From contig NZ_BLTG01000052.1 of assembly GCF_017312405.1 (NCBI RefSeq), positions 18,919-82,918 on the forward strand: a stretch of 64,000 nt of DNA. Direction: 5' to 3'. The notes beneath the pieces are model-generated. The model had not been told where the DNA came from. It did not search any database and saw only the letters and a list, made by a program, of their open reading frames with translations. The stretch's first letter is position 1. The number at the start of each line of letters is the position of its first letter. Shown here piece by piece: positions 18,393-27,147 of the stretch. The position numbers and the translations under genes are program-made. This DNA comes from Mycobacterium sp. PO1. Its GTDB lineage: Bacteria; Actinomycetota; Actinomycetes; Mycobacteriales; Mycobacteriaceae.

Positions 18393-18896
18393 ATGGAGTT
18401 GTGCGTCACCGGCACCGACGACGAGGCGCTGCTGCTGGACCTGTTGAACACCACCCCCGTCATCGACGGTGTCCCGACCGACGACCTCGCCGACCCTCAC
18501 GACGCCGAGGCGTGGCTGGCCGCGCGCGGCCTCGCCCTGGAACCAGCCGAACGCGACGCCCTGATCCGGGTGCGCGCGGCGCTGCACGCGGTGGTCCGAG
18601 ACGGCGCCTCACCCGAACTGTTGGCACCCTTCCTGTCCGGAGTCGACCTGCGCCCGGTGGTGCACGACAGCGGAGTGACGTGGCAGGTGAGCGGCGCCGA
18701 CACGGCGGCGCGCATGGCGCTGGCCTGGGACGGCCTGCGCATCAGCCATCCGGGCCGGCTCCGGCCGTGCGCCAACACCGCGTGTCATCTGTTCCTGCTC
18801 GACCGCAGCAGACCCAACAACGCGCGCTGGTGCTCGATGGCCGTCTGCGGCAACAGGATGAAGGCCCGCAGGCACTATCAGCGCACCCGCGCCTGA
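18393..18896 (+). CDS. CGNR zinc-finger (ABATE-domain) regulator
   Basis: 167 aa. The N-terminal ABATE domain begins LLLDLLNTTPVIDG; the C-terminal zinc finger has the family pattern C-x4-C then CSMAVCGNR (RPCANTACHLFLLDRSRPNNARWCSMAVCGNRMKARRH), with four cysteines and the eponymous CGNR. Proteins of this type are presumed one-component transcription regulators that sense a small molecule through the ABATE domain. Good SD (GGAGG, 6 nt spacing). Confidence 0.87.
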   Translation: MELCVTGTDDEALLLDLLNTTPVIDGVPTDDLADPHDAEAWLAARGLALEPAERDALIRVRAALHAVVRDGASPELLAPFLSGVDLRPVVHDSGVTWQVSGADTAARMALAWDGLRISHPGRLRPCANTACHLFLLDRSRPNNARWCSMAVCGNRMKARRHYQRTRA

Positions 18897-18903
18897 TCGA
18901 CGG

Positions 18904-20115
18904 TCAGGGCACCTCCGCCGCGGCGTCCGCGTCGTCCTCGCTGTCCGGCTCGGCCCCAGCGTCGGATTCGGGGCCGGCTTCTGCTTCGGAGTCGGCGTCG
19001 GGTTCGGCCCCGTCGCCGGTCAGCCCGGACACGTGCTCGCCGTAGTAGCGGATGATCTCGGCTGCCGCGGCGGCCACCGGAACGGCCAGGAACGCCCCGA
19101 TCACCCCGAACGTCGACGCCCCCAGGGTGACCGCCAGCAGGACGATCACCGCGTGCAGGTTCATCGACTTCGACTGCAGCCAGGGCTGCAACACGTTGCC
19201 CTCCAGCTGCTGCACCGCGACGATGATGCCCAGCACGATGAGGGCGTCGACCGGACCGTTGGACACCAGCGCGATCAACACCGACAGGCCGCCGGCGACG
19301 AACGCGCCGACGATCGGCACGAAGCCGCCGATGAACGTGATGATCGCCAGGGCGTAGGCCAGCGGCACCCCCACGATGACCAGACCGATGCCGATCAGCA
19401 CCGCGTCGATGAGGCTGACCACCGCCTGGGTGCGGATGAATCCGCCTAGGGTGGACCACACCCGCTCGGACACCCCCGCCAGATGCGGCCCGGCCGGACG
19501 GCCGACATGGCGACGCAGCCACGGCAGGAACCGCGGCCCGTCCTTGAGGAAGAAGAAGGTCACCACGATCGCGGTGAACACGGTGACGAGCGCCGACGTC
19601 GCAGCGCCCACCCCGGAGAACACCCCGGTGGCGATCTGGGTCCCGCTCGAGTTGAGCCGATCGGTGATCGCCGACACCGCCGAATTGAGTTGGGATTCAC
19701 TGATGTTCAGCGGCGGGCCGCCGAGCCAGTCGCGGACCTTGACGACACCGGCGGAGGCCTGTTGGGCGAGCTCGGTGGACTGCTCCACCACCGCCGGGGC
19801 CACGGCCGCGATCACCCCGGCGACCACGAGGACGGCCAGCAGCAGCGTCGCCATCACCGCCGCCGCCGGCGGCAGGCCCTTGCTACGCAGCCAGCGCACC
19901 GGCGGCCACAGCACGGTGCACGCGATCAACGCCAGCAACACCGGCAGCAGGATCACCCACGTCTCCCCCACCACCCAGGCCAACACCCACAGCGCCGCGG
20001 CGACGGCGACGAACTGCACGGCGACGACCGCACTGGAGCGTAGATGCACGGCGTACACCGACCCACGATCACGACCTTGCGTCGTTTCCTCGTTCACGCC
20101 CCTCTTCTTACCCAC
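18904..20115 (-). CDS. AI-2E/PerM-family permease
   Basis: 403-aa membrane protein of the YdiK/PerM/TqsA family: paired N-terminal helices (VVAVQFVAVAAALWVLAW; WVILLPVLLALIACTVLW), a central soluble amphipathic domain (VRDWLGG...), then five to six helices with the conserved FIGGFVPIVGAFVAGG and QQLEGNVLQPWLQSK. Substrate unknown in mycobacteria. The C-terminus is an acidic, Ala/Asp/Glu-rich, low-complexity tail of about 50 residues. The opening is GTG 20115; GTG 20097 (VNEETTQ) is an alternative with a purine-rich stretch upstream. Confidence 0.8.
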   Translation of the reverse strand: MGKKRGVNEETTQGRDRGSVYAVHLRSSAVVAVQFVAVAAALWVLAWVVGETWVILLPVLLALIACTVLWPPVRWLRSKGLPPAAAVMATLLLAVLVVAGVIAAVAPAVVEQSTELAQQASAGVVKVRDWLGGPPLNISESQLNSAVSAITDRLNSSGTQIATGVFSGVGAATSALVTVFTAIVVTFFFLKDGPRFLPWLRRHVGRPAGPHLAGVSERVWSTLGGFIRTQAVVSLIDAVLIGIGLVIVGVPLAYALAIITFIGGFVPIVGAFVAGGLSVLIALVSNGPVDALIVLGIIVAVQQLEGNVLQPWLQSKSMNLHAVIVLLAVTLGASTFGVIGAFLAVPVAAAAAEIIRYYGEHVSGLTGDGAEPDADSEAEAGPESDAGAEPDSEDDADAAAEVP

Positions 20116-20197
20116 CGCGCACCCACGTCACCGCGAATCCGGCGCGAAACGCGTCACCCGCGGCCGATAGCGCGCCCGATTCGCCGACTAGAGCCGA

Positions 20198-21409
20198 CTA
20201 GAGCCGACTTTCGAGCAGGTCGGCGCCCCGGCGCACACCGCCTGTCGCGGCGAATCCCGCCGCGACGGCGGCGGCGCCGTCGGTCATCGTCATCGCGGTG
20301 CGCACCGCCGAACGCAGCCGGGGCACGGTCAACCGGCGCGCCGGCAACCGGGTGCCGCACCCGGCGACCTCCACCCGGCGCGCCACCTCGAACTGATCGC
20401 GACCGAACGGCACTGCGCAGACAGGGATTCCGCGACTCAACGCCTTCTGGGTGATTCCCATACCGCCGTGGGTGACGACGCAGACCGCCCGTTCGAGGAC
20501 CAACGAGTGCGGCACGAACCGAGCCATCGTCACACCGGGACGGCGAAACACCTCGGCGTCCTCGTCGGCCGGCCGCGTCGCCACGATGTGCACCGGTTCG
20601 TCGCGCAGCGCCGCCACCGCGGCATCGACGAGCGCCTCGTCGGCCTGCCGCACCGACGAGGTGGTCACCAACACCACCGGCTCGTCGATCTCGCCGAGCC
20701 AGCCAGGACGATCCGCCCGAGGGTCGAATTCTGCGGGACCGATCAACTCCACCGAATCCCCCCAGTCGGTGTGGGGATACTCGAACGGCTTGCCCGTGGT
20801 GACCAACAGCAGCGGCGCGCGCCGCAACAGCGCATCGGCGCTGTCCACCGCGGCAAGGCCCAGCCCCGCGCGCACCGGGGCCATGCCTGTGCGGAACGGC
20901 CGATCGAAGACGACCCCGGTGACGGTGCCGACGCCCCAGTCCCGCACGCGGCCCCACCGCCCGGGCAGCGGACGCTTGCCGGCGCCGAACGGCGGAGAAC
21001 CGGGGCTGCGCAGGTACGGCACGAACGGCGACAACGCCGTCCACGGCCGCGACTGGGCCTCCGCCGCAGAGAGGGCTCCCCAGCAGTTCGCGTCGACGAT
21101 GATCAGGTCCGGGTCGGTCGCCCGCACCGCGCGCTGGAAATCCCCGACCTCCGCCGCCGCGCGTTCGGCCAGCTCGCGCACCGTCTTGCTGGCCGACGCC
21201 AGGACACCCGCCGCACCGGAGGGCTGCAGGTCCTCGAGGCGAGCGTCGACGGGGGCGGCCTTGAAGCCCAGACCTCGGCACATGTCCACCCCGGCGGCCA
21301 GCGTCCGGACGTGGATCTCGTGACCGCGCCCCGCCATCTCCGTCAGCAGGGCGCAGAACGGGAACAGATGCCCGAACGCGGGCGGGGTGTAGGCCAGCAC
21401 TACCGCCAT
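20198..21409 (-). CDS. GT1-family glycosyltransferase, CrtX/MGT-like
   Basis: UDP-sugar-dependent GT-B glycosyltransferase, 403 aa from ATG 21409 (MAVVLAYTPPAFGHLFPFCA, the typical GT1 start; ATG 21472 would add 21 residues). The C-terminal donor-binding motif is THGGMGITQKALSRGIPVCA followed by PFGRDQFEVARRV. Closest in design to macrolide/zeaxanthin glycosyltransferases. It stands divergent from idi at the edge of the carotenoid locus, so glycosylation of a hydroxylated carotenoid is a reasonable but unproven role; a glycolipid acceptor is the alternative. The stop region lies in a short tandem repeat (20187-20213, 10-bp unit gccgactaga). Confidence 0.72.
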   Translation of the reverse strand: MAVVLAYTPPAFGHLFPFCALLTEMAGRGHEIHVRTLAAGVDMCRGLGFKAAPVDARLEDLQPSGAAGVLASASKTVRELAERAAAEVGDFQRAVRATDPDLIIVDANCWGALSAAEAQSRPWTALSPFVPYLRSPGSPPFGAGKRPLPGRWGRVRDWGVGTVTGVVFDRPFRTGMAPVRAGLGLAAVDSADALLRRAPLLLVTTGKPFEYPHTDWGDSVELIGPAEFDPRADRPGWLGEIDEPVVLVTTSSVRQADEALVDAAVAALRDEPVHIVATRPADEDAEVFRRPGVTMARFVPHSLVLERAVCVVTHGGMGITQKALSRGIPVCAVPFGRDQFEVARRVEVAGCGTRLPARRLTVPRLRSAVRTAMTMTDGAAAVAAGFAATGGVRRGADLLESRL

Positions 21410-21504
21410 CGCACCCGCCCCGGTGACGTCGGCGTGGGCAGTCGCGGCGGGCGCGCGCGGACACGCCGGCATCGCGAACCCATCCGGTGGGTATCCAGTG
21501 ACGA

Positions 21505-22059
21505 ATGCCTGACATGACAGCCGTAGACACCCCGGAGCTGGTGGTCCTGCTCGACGACGAGGGCCGCACGATCGGCTCGGCGCCCAAGGCCGACGTCCAC
21601 CACACCGCCACGCCGCTGCATCTGGCGTTCTCCTGCTATCTGTTCGACGACGCCGGCTCGGTGCTGCTGACCCGCCGCGCGCTGCACAAGAAGACGTTCC
21701 CCGGCATCTGGACGAACTCCTGCTGCGGGCACCCCGCTCCCGGCGAGGCGATGGCCGATGCGGTGGCCCGGCGGGTGCGGGAGGAACTCGGCGTCGAGAT
21801 CACCGATCTGCGCTGCGTGCTGCCCGACTTCCGCTACGTCGCGATCGCCGCCGACGGCGTCGTCGAGAACGAGGTGTGCCCGGTGTTCAGCGCGCGCGCC
21901 GTCGGGCCGGTGCGCGCCGACCGCGACGAGATCATGGACTACACCTGGGTTCCGTGGCAGCAGCTGCGGGCAGCCGCCGAGTTCGGCTGGGCGATCAGCC
22001 CGTGGGCGGCCAAACAGGTTCCCCTGCTCGACGCGGAGGGTGTGGGACATCATCGTTGA
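21505..22059 (+). CDS. idi: isopentenyl-diphosphate delta-isomerase (type I)
   Basis: Nudix-fold enzyme of 184 aa interconverting IPP and DMAPP. Signatures are the TNSCCGHPAPGE active-site Cys segment, ARRVREELG (Nudix helix) and the catalytic ENEVCPVF region. It supplies DMAPP to the GGPP synthase of the adjacent crt operon. It is on the opposite strand from the crt genes, convergent with the Rieske gene (48 bp gap). ATG 21505 or 21514 are both possible. Confidence 0.93.
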   Translation: MPDMTAVDTPELVVLLDDEGRTIGSAPKADVHHTATPLHLAFSCYLFDDAGSVLLTRRALHKKTFPGIWTNSCCGHPAPGEAMADAVARRVREELGVEITDLRCVLPDFRYVAIAADGVVENEVCPVFSARAVGPVRADRDEIMDYTWVPWQQLRAAAEFGWAISPWAAKQVPLLDAEGVGHHR

Positions 22060-22107
22060 AACCTGAGCTGGGGAGGACCTGAGCTGTCGTGATGACCTGA
22101 GCAGCGG

Positions 22108-23109
22108 CTAGGACCGGAGCTGGTAGAGCCGCTCGGCGTACGCCAGGTCGTCGCGCCACAGCCGCGTCGCGGCCTGTTTCATCGCCGGCCGGATCAGCGG
22201 CGCCGCGACCATGCCCTTGCCGAAGTGGGGCCGATCGGAGTGGGCGATCACCGCCTCGATCACCGCGGTCCGCGGCCGACCGTCGAGGCCGACGTCGACA
22301 GGGGTGGCGTGCGTCTCGACGACGCTGCCCAGCCCCTCGCCCTCGACGATGCGCATGACGACCGTGCGTGGTCCGGGCGTGGTGAACTCGGCGATGACGG
22401 GTACCCCGAGCCGCCCGATCCGGAAGGTCACCTCGACGACGAACTTGTCGAGTTGCTCGGGAAGCTCGGTGTCGATCGGCGGGGCGCTGAGCACCCGCAA
22501 CTTGGTGAACGAGTAGGGATGGAACCAGCCGCCGTGCCAGGGGTCGAGCCTGTTGGCGACGATGTCCTGCGGTTCGCAGACCCCGTCGAGTCGGGTGACG
22601 GCCGCGATCCTGGGCTGCTCGGGGCGGGGCGGAACCACCGGCACCTCGGCCGGGGTGACCTCGGCGGTGTCGTCGAGGCGGACCCAGCACAGCACGCCGT
22701 CGTCGTGGGCGGTGAACGGCTTCCAGGTGCCGTGCCGACGCTGACCGAGCCGCAACCCGTGCCACGGACACACCAGCTCGCCGCAGTCCACCGGCGCCGA
22801 GGCCAAGTCGGCACCGAGGTGCGGGCAGGCGCGCGGAGCCACCACCAGCGTGCCGTCGGGTTTGCGCCAGGCCACCACTTCGTGGCCGGCCACCGAGGTC
22901 CCGAACGGCTTGTCGCCGATCGACAAACTCGCCGCGAAGACGAACCAGTTGCCGCCCGGTCGGCGCTGGGCGCGCGCCAGCGCCGCGCGGATGACCGCCG
23001 GGTTCGCGTCCTGCCAGGTCGGTGTCTGGGCCGCCCACTCCGCAGGCGCGAGAATCTCGAACGGCCACGCCTTCTTCAGCCGCTCACGCCACCCGATTCC
23101 CGTGCTCAT
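22108..23109 (-). CDS. Rieske non-heme iron oxygenase of the carotenoid operon
   Basis: 333 aa. The Rieske [2Fe-2S] site is Cys95-Pro-His97 (ACPHLGAD) and Cys114-Pro-Trp-His117 (VCPWHG). Downstream, N186-x2-D189-x2-H192-x4-H197 (NRLDPWHGGWFH) is the complete bridging Asp and two-His mononuclear iron motif of Rieske oxygenases, so this is an oxygenase and not just an electron carrier. ATG overlaps the crtU stop (ATGA), tying it to carotenoid synthesis. It probably hydroxylates or otherwise oxidises the carotenoid or a CrtU product; the reaction is unknown. Family resemblance is to actinobacterial crt-associated Rieske/DUF5914 proteins. No dedicated reductase in the operon. Confidence 0.8.
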   Translation of the reverse strand: MSTGIGWRERLKKAWPFEILAPAEWAAQTPTWQDANPAVIRAALARAQRRPGGNWFVFAASLSIGDKPFGTSVAGHEVVAWRKPDGTLVVAPRACPHLGADLASAPVDCGELVCPWHGLRLGQRRHGTWKPFTAHDDGVLCWVRLDDTAEVTPAEVPVVPPRPEQPRIAAVTRLDGVCEPQDIVANRLDPWHGGWFHPYSFTKLRVLSAPPIDTELPEQLDKFVVEVTFRIGRLGVPVIAEFTTPGPRTVVMRIVEGEGLGSVVETHATPVDVGLDGRPRTAVIEAVIAHSDRPHFGKGMVAAPLIRPAMKQAATRLWRDDLAYAERLYQLRS

Positions 23110-24701
23110 CTCGCCCCCGTCGTCGAACCGGCCAGTCGTCGCAGCAGCGTCGAGCGGCCCCGGTTGGGCACGGTCTGCAGCGGATGCCCGGCCAGCCCGA
23201 AGCCGCCGAGCAGCTGGTTGGCGGCACTCCACCCGGTCGTCGCCGCGCGCTCCATCAACGCCACCGGAAGATCGATGCGAATCCCGTCTCCGGCCAACAC
23301 CACCCGCGGGTCGGGGGTGGTCACCGTGGGCCGGTCGGCGAAGTCGCCGGGCGCGAAGCGGGGGCAGTCGGCGCGGCGCAGCAACCGCTCGTCGACGATC
23401 GTCGCGTCGACCGTTTCCGGATACAGCTCGCACATGCGTTTCAACAGCGCCTCACGCACCATGTCGTCGCCGTCCTCGTCGGACACCGAATAGGCGTGCA
23501 GCTCGACCACCGAGCCGCCGGTGCGCGCGGCCCACTGACGGGCCTGGGCTTCATAGCGACTGACCACACTGACATTGTCCAGCGGTTCACGGCCTCCTGT
23601 CCCGACAAACGGGGCACGATCGGCGCGGACCGGCCGATCCAGCCACAATCGCAGCACCACGAACGGCGGCGCGGTCTGCAGGGCCGCGACGCGGTCGCGC
23701 CACTGCGCATCACCCAGGCCCGGCGAGGCGGCCACGATGCGGCGCAGTCCCGGCACGTCGGTGGCCAACACCACCGCGTCGGCGCTGAACGAGCGGCCGG
23801 TCGTACTCGTCACCACCACGGTGTCGTTCGTGGCCACGGTGTCGACCCGGACCCCGGTGTGAAACTCCACCCCACGGTCCTGCAAATAGGCCTTCATCGG
23901 ATTCCACAGCGCCACATCGAAGTTGGCGTTCGCGACGTCGAAGATCAGCCCCTCGCTGGAACCGAGGAAGTAGATGTGGAACATCGTGACCAACTCGCCC
24001 GCCGACAACGCCTCGGGCCGCGCGAAGAAGCTGCGGGCGAACACCTCGAACGCGAGATGGCGCGCCGCCTCGGGGAAGTTGATGTCGCGCAGGAACGTTG
24101 CCGCATCGCGGTCGTCGAGCAACTCATAGGTCTGCGGCACCGACACCGCCGCCAACGGTGCGGCGGCCTTGGCGTCGAGCGACAGCAGGTCCCGCAGCCG
24201 GAAGGTGGGACTGCGCAACGCGAACACCAACGCGTTCCACGGGGGTGCGGTGGGCAGCCCGCGGAACGTGTCGACGCGTCCCTGCCCGTCGATCAACGGA
24301 TAGTCGTCGACCGGGCTCAGTGCGGTGAGGCCGGCGTCGGTGCGCCGCAACAGGGCCCGCAGGTTGTAGTACTGCCGGAAAAACGCGTGAAAGCCCCGGT
24401 TCATCGCCGCCGGAGACCCGTCGGCGAGGGTGTCGGGCCAGCCGCCGACCCGTCCGCCCAGGTGATTCTGCGCTTCGATGACGTCGACCGCCACGCCCCG
24501 CTCCGCCAGCCCGGTGGCTGCGGCCAGCCCGGCGATGCCACCGCCGACGACGACCACCCGCGGGCGCGGCGATCCGGCGGGCACGGCCGACGGCCCGGGT
24601 GAACCCGGCAGCGTCTGCCTGTGCCGGTCCACCCCGTCCGGGATCACCGCCACGCTCCTGCGTTCTTCGTGATCAGGTACGGCCGGCGATCCACCCGTCA
24701 C
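23106..24701 (-). CDS. crtU: CrtU-type carotenoid desaturase/methyltransferase (isorenieratene synthase)
   Basis: FAD amine-oxidase-fold enzyme, 531 aa. FAD motif VVVVGGGIAGLAAATGLAERG follows a 35-residue leader; GGRVGGWPDTL, MNRGFHAFFRQYYNLRALLRR and PTAPPWNALVF are CrtU-specific, distinguishing it from CrtI. In actinobacteria CrtU converts beta-ionone rings to aromatic phi end groups (beta-carotene to isorenieratene) by desaturation and 1,2-methyl migration. GTG 24701 overlaps the crtB stop (GTGA); the 3' end overlaps the Rieske gene. Its substrate requires a cyclase that is not encoded here. Confidence 0.88.
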   Translation of the reverse strand: MTGGSPAVPDHEERRSVAVIPDGVDRHRQTLPGSPGPSAVPAGSPRPRVVVVGGGIAGLAAATGLAERGVAVDVIEAQNHLGGRVGGWPDTLADGSPAAMNRGFHAFFRQYYNLRALLRRTDAGLTALSPVDDYPLIDGQGRVDTFRGLPTAPPWNALVFALRSPTFRLRDLLSLDAKAAAPLAAVSVPQTYELLDDRDAATFLRDINFPEAARHLAFEVFARSFFARPEALSAGELVTMFHIYFLGSSEGLIFDVANANFDVALWNPMKAYLQDRGVEFHTGVRVDTVATNDTVVVTSTTGRSFSADAVVLATDVPGLRRIVAASPGLGDAQWRDRVAALQTAPPFVVLRLWLDRPVRADRAPFVGTGGREPLDNVSVVSRYEAQARQWAARTGGSVVELHAYSVSDEDGDDMVREALLKRMCELYPETVDATIVDERLLRRADCPRFAPGDFADRPTVTTPDPRVVLAGDGIRIDLPVALMERAATTGWSAANQLLGGFGLAGHPLQTVPNRGRSTLLRRLAGSTTGAR

Positions 24702-25642
24702 ACACTTCCATACCGGATACGGTTCGCCCACGCCCTGCCGATGCCCGCCACCGCGACCGCCAACCGCCGCGGTTTGCTCACCGTGGCGCGGCGGCCGAAG
24801 ATCTCGAAATCGATTGCCTCGATGCGCGCCAGGATGTCGGAGTACAGCGTCAGCGCGGCGGCCACGCACGGACGCGAACTCGGTGCCAGCGTGTCGATGC
24901 CGGGGCGGGCCTGCTCATAGACCGCACGTGTGATGGCGTGCTGTTCGGCCAGCGCGGCACGCACCTTCGGCTCGGTGCGCCGGTTGGTGTGGCACCACTC
25001 GAGCAGGTCGCGGTCCACCCCGTGGGCGGCCAGCTCGTCGGCCGGAAGGTACACGCGACCGCGGGACAGGTCTTCGTCGATGTCGCGCAGGAAGTTGGTC
25101 AGCTGGAAGGCCTTTCCCAGCGCTGCGGCGTACGGGGCGGCTTCCTCGCGGGGGCCGACCGTCCCCAGGACGGGCAGCAGCTGCAGTCCGATCACCTCGG
25201 CCGAGCCGTACATGTAACGCTCGAGCGACTTGCGGTCCGGGTAGTCGGTGACGGTCAGATCCATCCGCATCGACGCCAGGAAGTCGTCGAACAGATCCCA
25301 GCCGATGTCGTACTTGCGGGCAGTGTCGACCACCGCCGTCAACGTCGGATTGTCGTCACCGGAACGGTTTTCGACCAGGCTGTTGAACAGCCGGGTGGAC
25401 AGCTTCTGGAGTTGGTCGGCGCGCTCCTCGTTGGTGCGTGCGTCGAAGTCGTCGAGGATGTCGTCCGCGCCGCGGGCGAACCCGTACAGCGCGTGCACGG
25501 CGGGCCGCTGACGCGGCGCGAGCAGTCGGGTGGCCAGGAAGAACGTCTTGCCGTGCTGGGCGTTCACGGTGCGACAGTGCTGATACGCCGCGCGCAGCGA
25601 CGGTTCGCGTACGCCGGCGGCGTCGAGCTCGGTGCTGATCAT
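24698..25642 (-). CDS. crtB: phytoene synthase
   Basis: Condenses two GGPP to phytoene. 314 aa from ATG 25642, which overlaps the crtI stop (ATGA). First Asp-rich motif ADDILDDFD, second FLRDIDEDLSRGRVYLP, with YMYGSAEVIGLQLLPVLG between them, all standard for CrtB. Third gene of the crtE-I-B-U series. Confidence 0.95.
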   Translation of the reverse strand: MISTELDAAGVREPSLRAAYQHCRTVNAQHGKTFFLATRLLAPRQRPAVHALYGFARGADDILDDFDARTNEERADQLQKLSTRLFNSLVENRSGDDNPTLTAVVDTARKYDIGWDLFDDFLASMRMDLTVTDYPDRKSLERYMYGSAEVIGLQLLPVLGTVGPREEAAPYAAALGKAFQLTNFLRDIDEDLSRGRVYLPADELAAHGVDRDLLEWCHTNRRTEPKVRAALAEQHAITRAVYEQARPGIDTLAPSSRPCVAAALTLYSDILARIEAIDFEIFGRRATVSKPRRLAVAVAGIGRAWANRIRYGSV

Positions 25643-27147
25643 GAGCAATTCACCTCTGATGTGGGGCGAGGGGCAACGACACCGGTGATCCGGTCGGCGG
25701 CCAACCGGCCGGACAGGATCGCCGTCGGAACCCCGACTCCGGGGACCGTCGATGAGCCCGCGAGCACGACGTTGTCGATGCCGCGGACGGTGTTGGCCGG
25801 GCGGAACGGCCCGGTCTGGGCGAAGGTGTGCGCCAACGCGAACGGCGAACCGGCGGCCATGCCCTGCCGGCCCCAGTCGGTCGGGGTGACGACGTGCAGC
25901 ACCTCGGCGTCCTCCGCGACACCGGGCATCCGCCCCCGCACGGCGCTGAGCATCTGGTCGACGTAACCCGGTCCCGCGGCATCCCAGTCCACGGTGCCGA
26001 CCTCGGTATTGGGCGCCGGGGCCAGCACGTAGAGCAGGTCACGCCCGGTGGGCGCCAGCGACGGGTCACCGGCGGTCGGGCGGGTCACCAACAGCGACGG
26101 ATCACCCATGGCGCGGCCGTCGTCGATGATGTCGCGGAAGGTCTGCTTCCACGCCTCGCCGAACAGGATGGTGTGATGCCCGACGCCGGGATCGACTGCC
26201 GCGCAACCGACGTGGGCGACGACCGCCGACGGGGCCGCCCGGTGTCGCAGCAACCGTCGCGGGGTGCGACCGATCATCCGGTAGGTGTCGGGCAACTCCA
26301 TGGTCAGCACCACCGCGTCGGCCGGCACCCGGTGACCTTCGGCGGTACGCACGGCCGTCACGCGGGACCCGGCGAACTCCAGGTCCGAAACCGTTGCCCC
26401 ATAGACGAATTCGACGCCTGCGTCAGCTGCGGCGGCGGCCATCGCGTCGGGCAGCGCGCGCATACCGCCGCGCGGGAAGTACACCCCGGCCACGGTGTCC
26501 ATGTAGGCGATCACCGCGTACACCGCCAGCGCGCCCTGCGGCGGCACCCCGGCGTAGAGCGCCTGGAAGGTGAACACCCGCAGCAGCCGTTCGTCGCTGA
26601 GGAACTTGCGCATCAACGGTTCCCACCGGCGGAACCCGCCCAGCGCCACGAGCCGAGCCAGCTGGGGAGTCAGCAGCGACAGCGGCGAATCGAAATTCGC
26701 GCCGATGAAACCGTCGAACTCGGTGCGGTACAGCTTGGTCAGCCAGTCCCGCAGGCGCAGATAGCCGTCGGCCTCGGCGCGGCCGGCGAACCGTTCGATC
26801 TCGGTGGCCATCGCCGTCGCGTCGGTGTGCACGTGCAGCGCGCTGCCGTCGGCGAACGAGGCGTGGTAGGCGGGGGCGACCGGGTCGATCGGCAGGCACT
26901 CCGCCAGCGAGCGCCCGACCGCGGCGAACGCGTCGTCGATGATGTCGGGCATCGTCAGCACCGTCGGGCCGGTGTCGATGCGGTAACCGGAGATGTCGGC
27001 GCGGCCGACGCGCCCGCCGGGATGCTCGCCGCGCTCGACGACGGTGACGGCGCGTCCACGTCCGGCCAGCTGCAGTGCTGCCGACAGGCCGGACAGCCCG
27101 GCCCCGACGATGACGACTCGATCGGTCTTTCCGTTCACGGTGCGCAT
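25639..27147 (-). CDS. crtI: phytoene desaturase CrtI
   Basis: 502-aa FAD-dependent desaturase taking phytoene to lycopene. FAD motif VVIVGAGLSGLSAALQLAGRG near the N-terminus, GYRIDTGPTVLTMPDIID, LYAGVPPQGALAVYAVIAYMD, YFPRGGMRALPDAM, and the C-terminal LAGSSTVPGVGVPTAILSGRLAADRI (bacterial-type phytoene dehydrogenase signature). ATG 27147 overlaps crtE's stop (TGATG). Confidence 0.95.
   Translation of the reverse strand: MRTVNGKTDRVVIVGAGLSGLSAALQLAGRGRAVTVVERGEHPGGRVGRADISGYRIDTGPTVLTMPDIIDDAFAAVGRSLAECLPIDPVAPAYHASFADGSALHVHTDATAMATEIERFAGRAEADGYLRLRDWLTKLYRTEFDGFIGANFDSPLSLLTPQLARLVALGGFRRWEPLMRKFLSDERLLRVFTFQALYAGVPPQGALAVYAVIAYMDTVAGVYFPRGGMRALPDAMAAAAADAGVEFVYGATVSDLEFAGSRVTAVRTAEGHRVPADAVVLTMELPDTYRMIGRTPRRLLRHRAAPSAVVAHVGCAAVDPGVGHHTILFGEAWKQTFRDIIDDGRAMGDPSLLVTRPTAGDPSLAPTGRDLLYVLAPAPNTEVGTVDWDAAGPGYVDQMLSAVRGRMPGVAEDAEVLHVVTPTDWGRQGMAAGSPFALAHTFAQTGPFRPANTVRGIDNVVLAGSSTVPGVGVPTAILSGRLAADRITGVVAPRPTSEVNCS

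Noticed and set aside
20187..20213. Short tandem repeat (gccgactaga) at the glycosyltransferase stop
   Set aside because: Only about 2.7 copies of a 10-bp unit; probably slippage without function.
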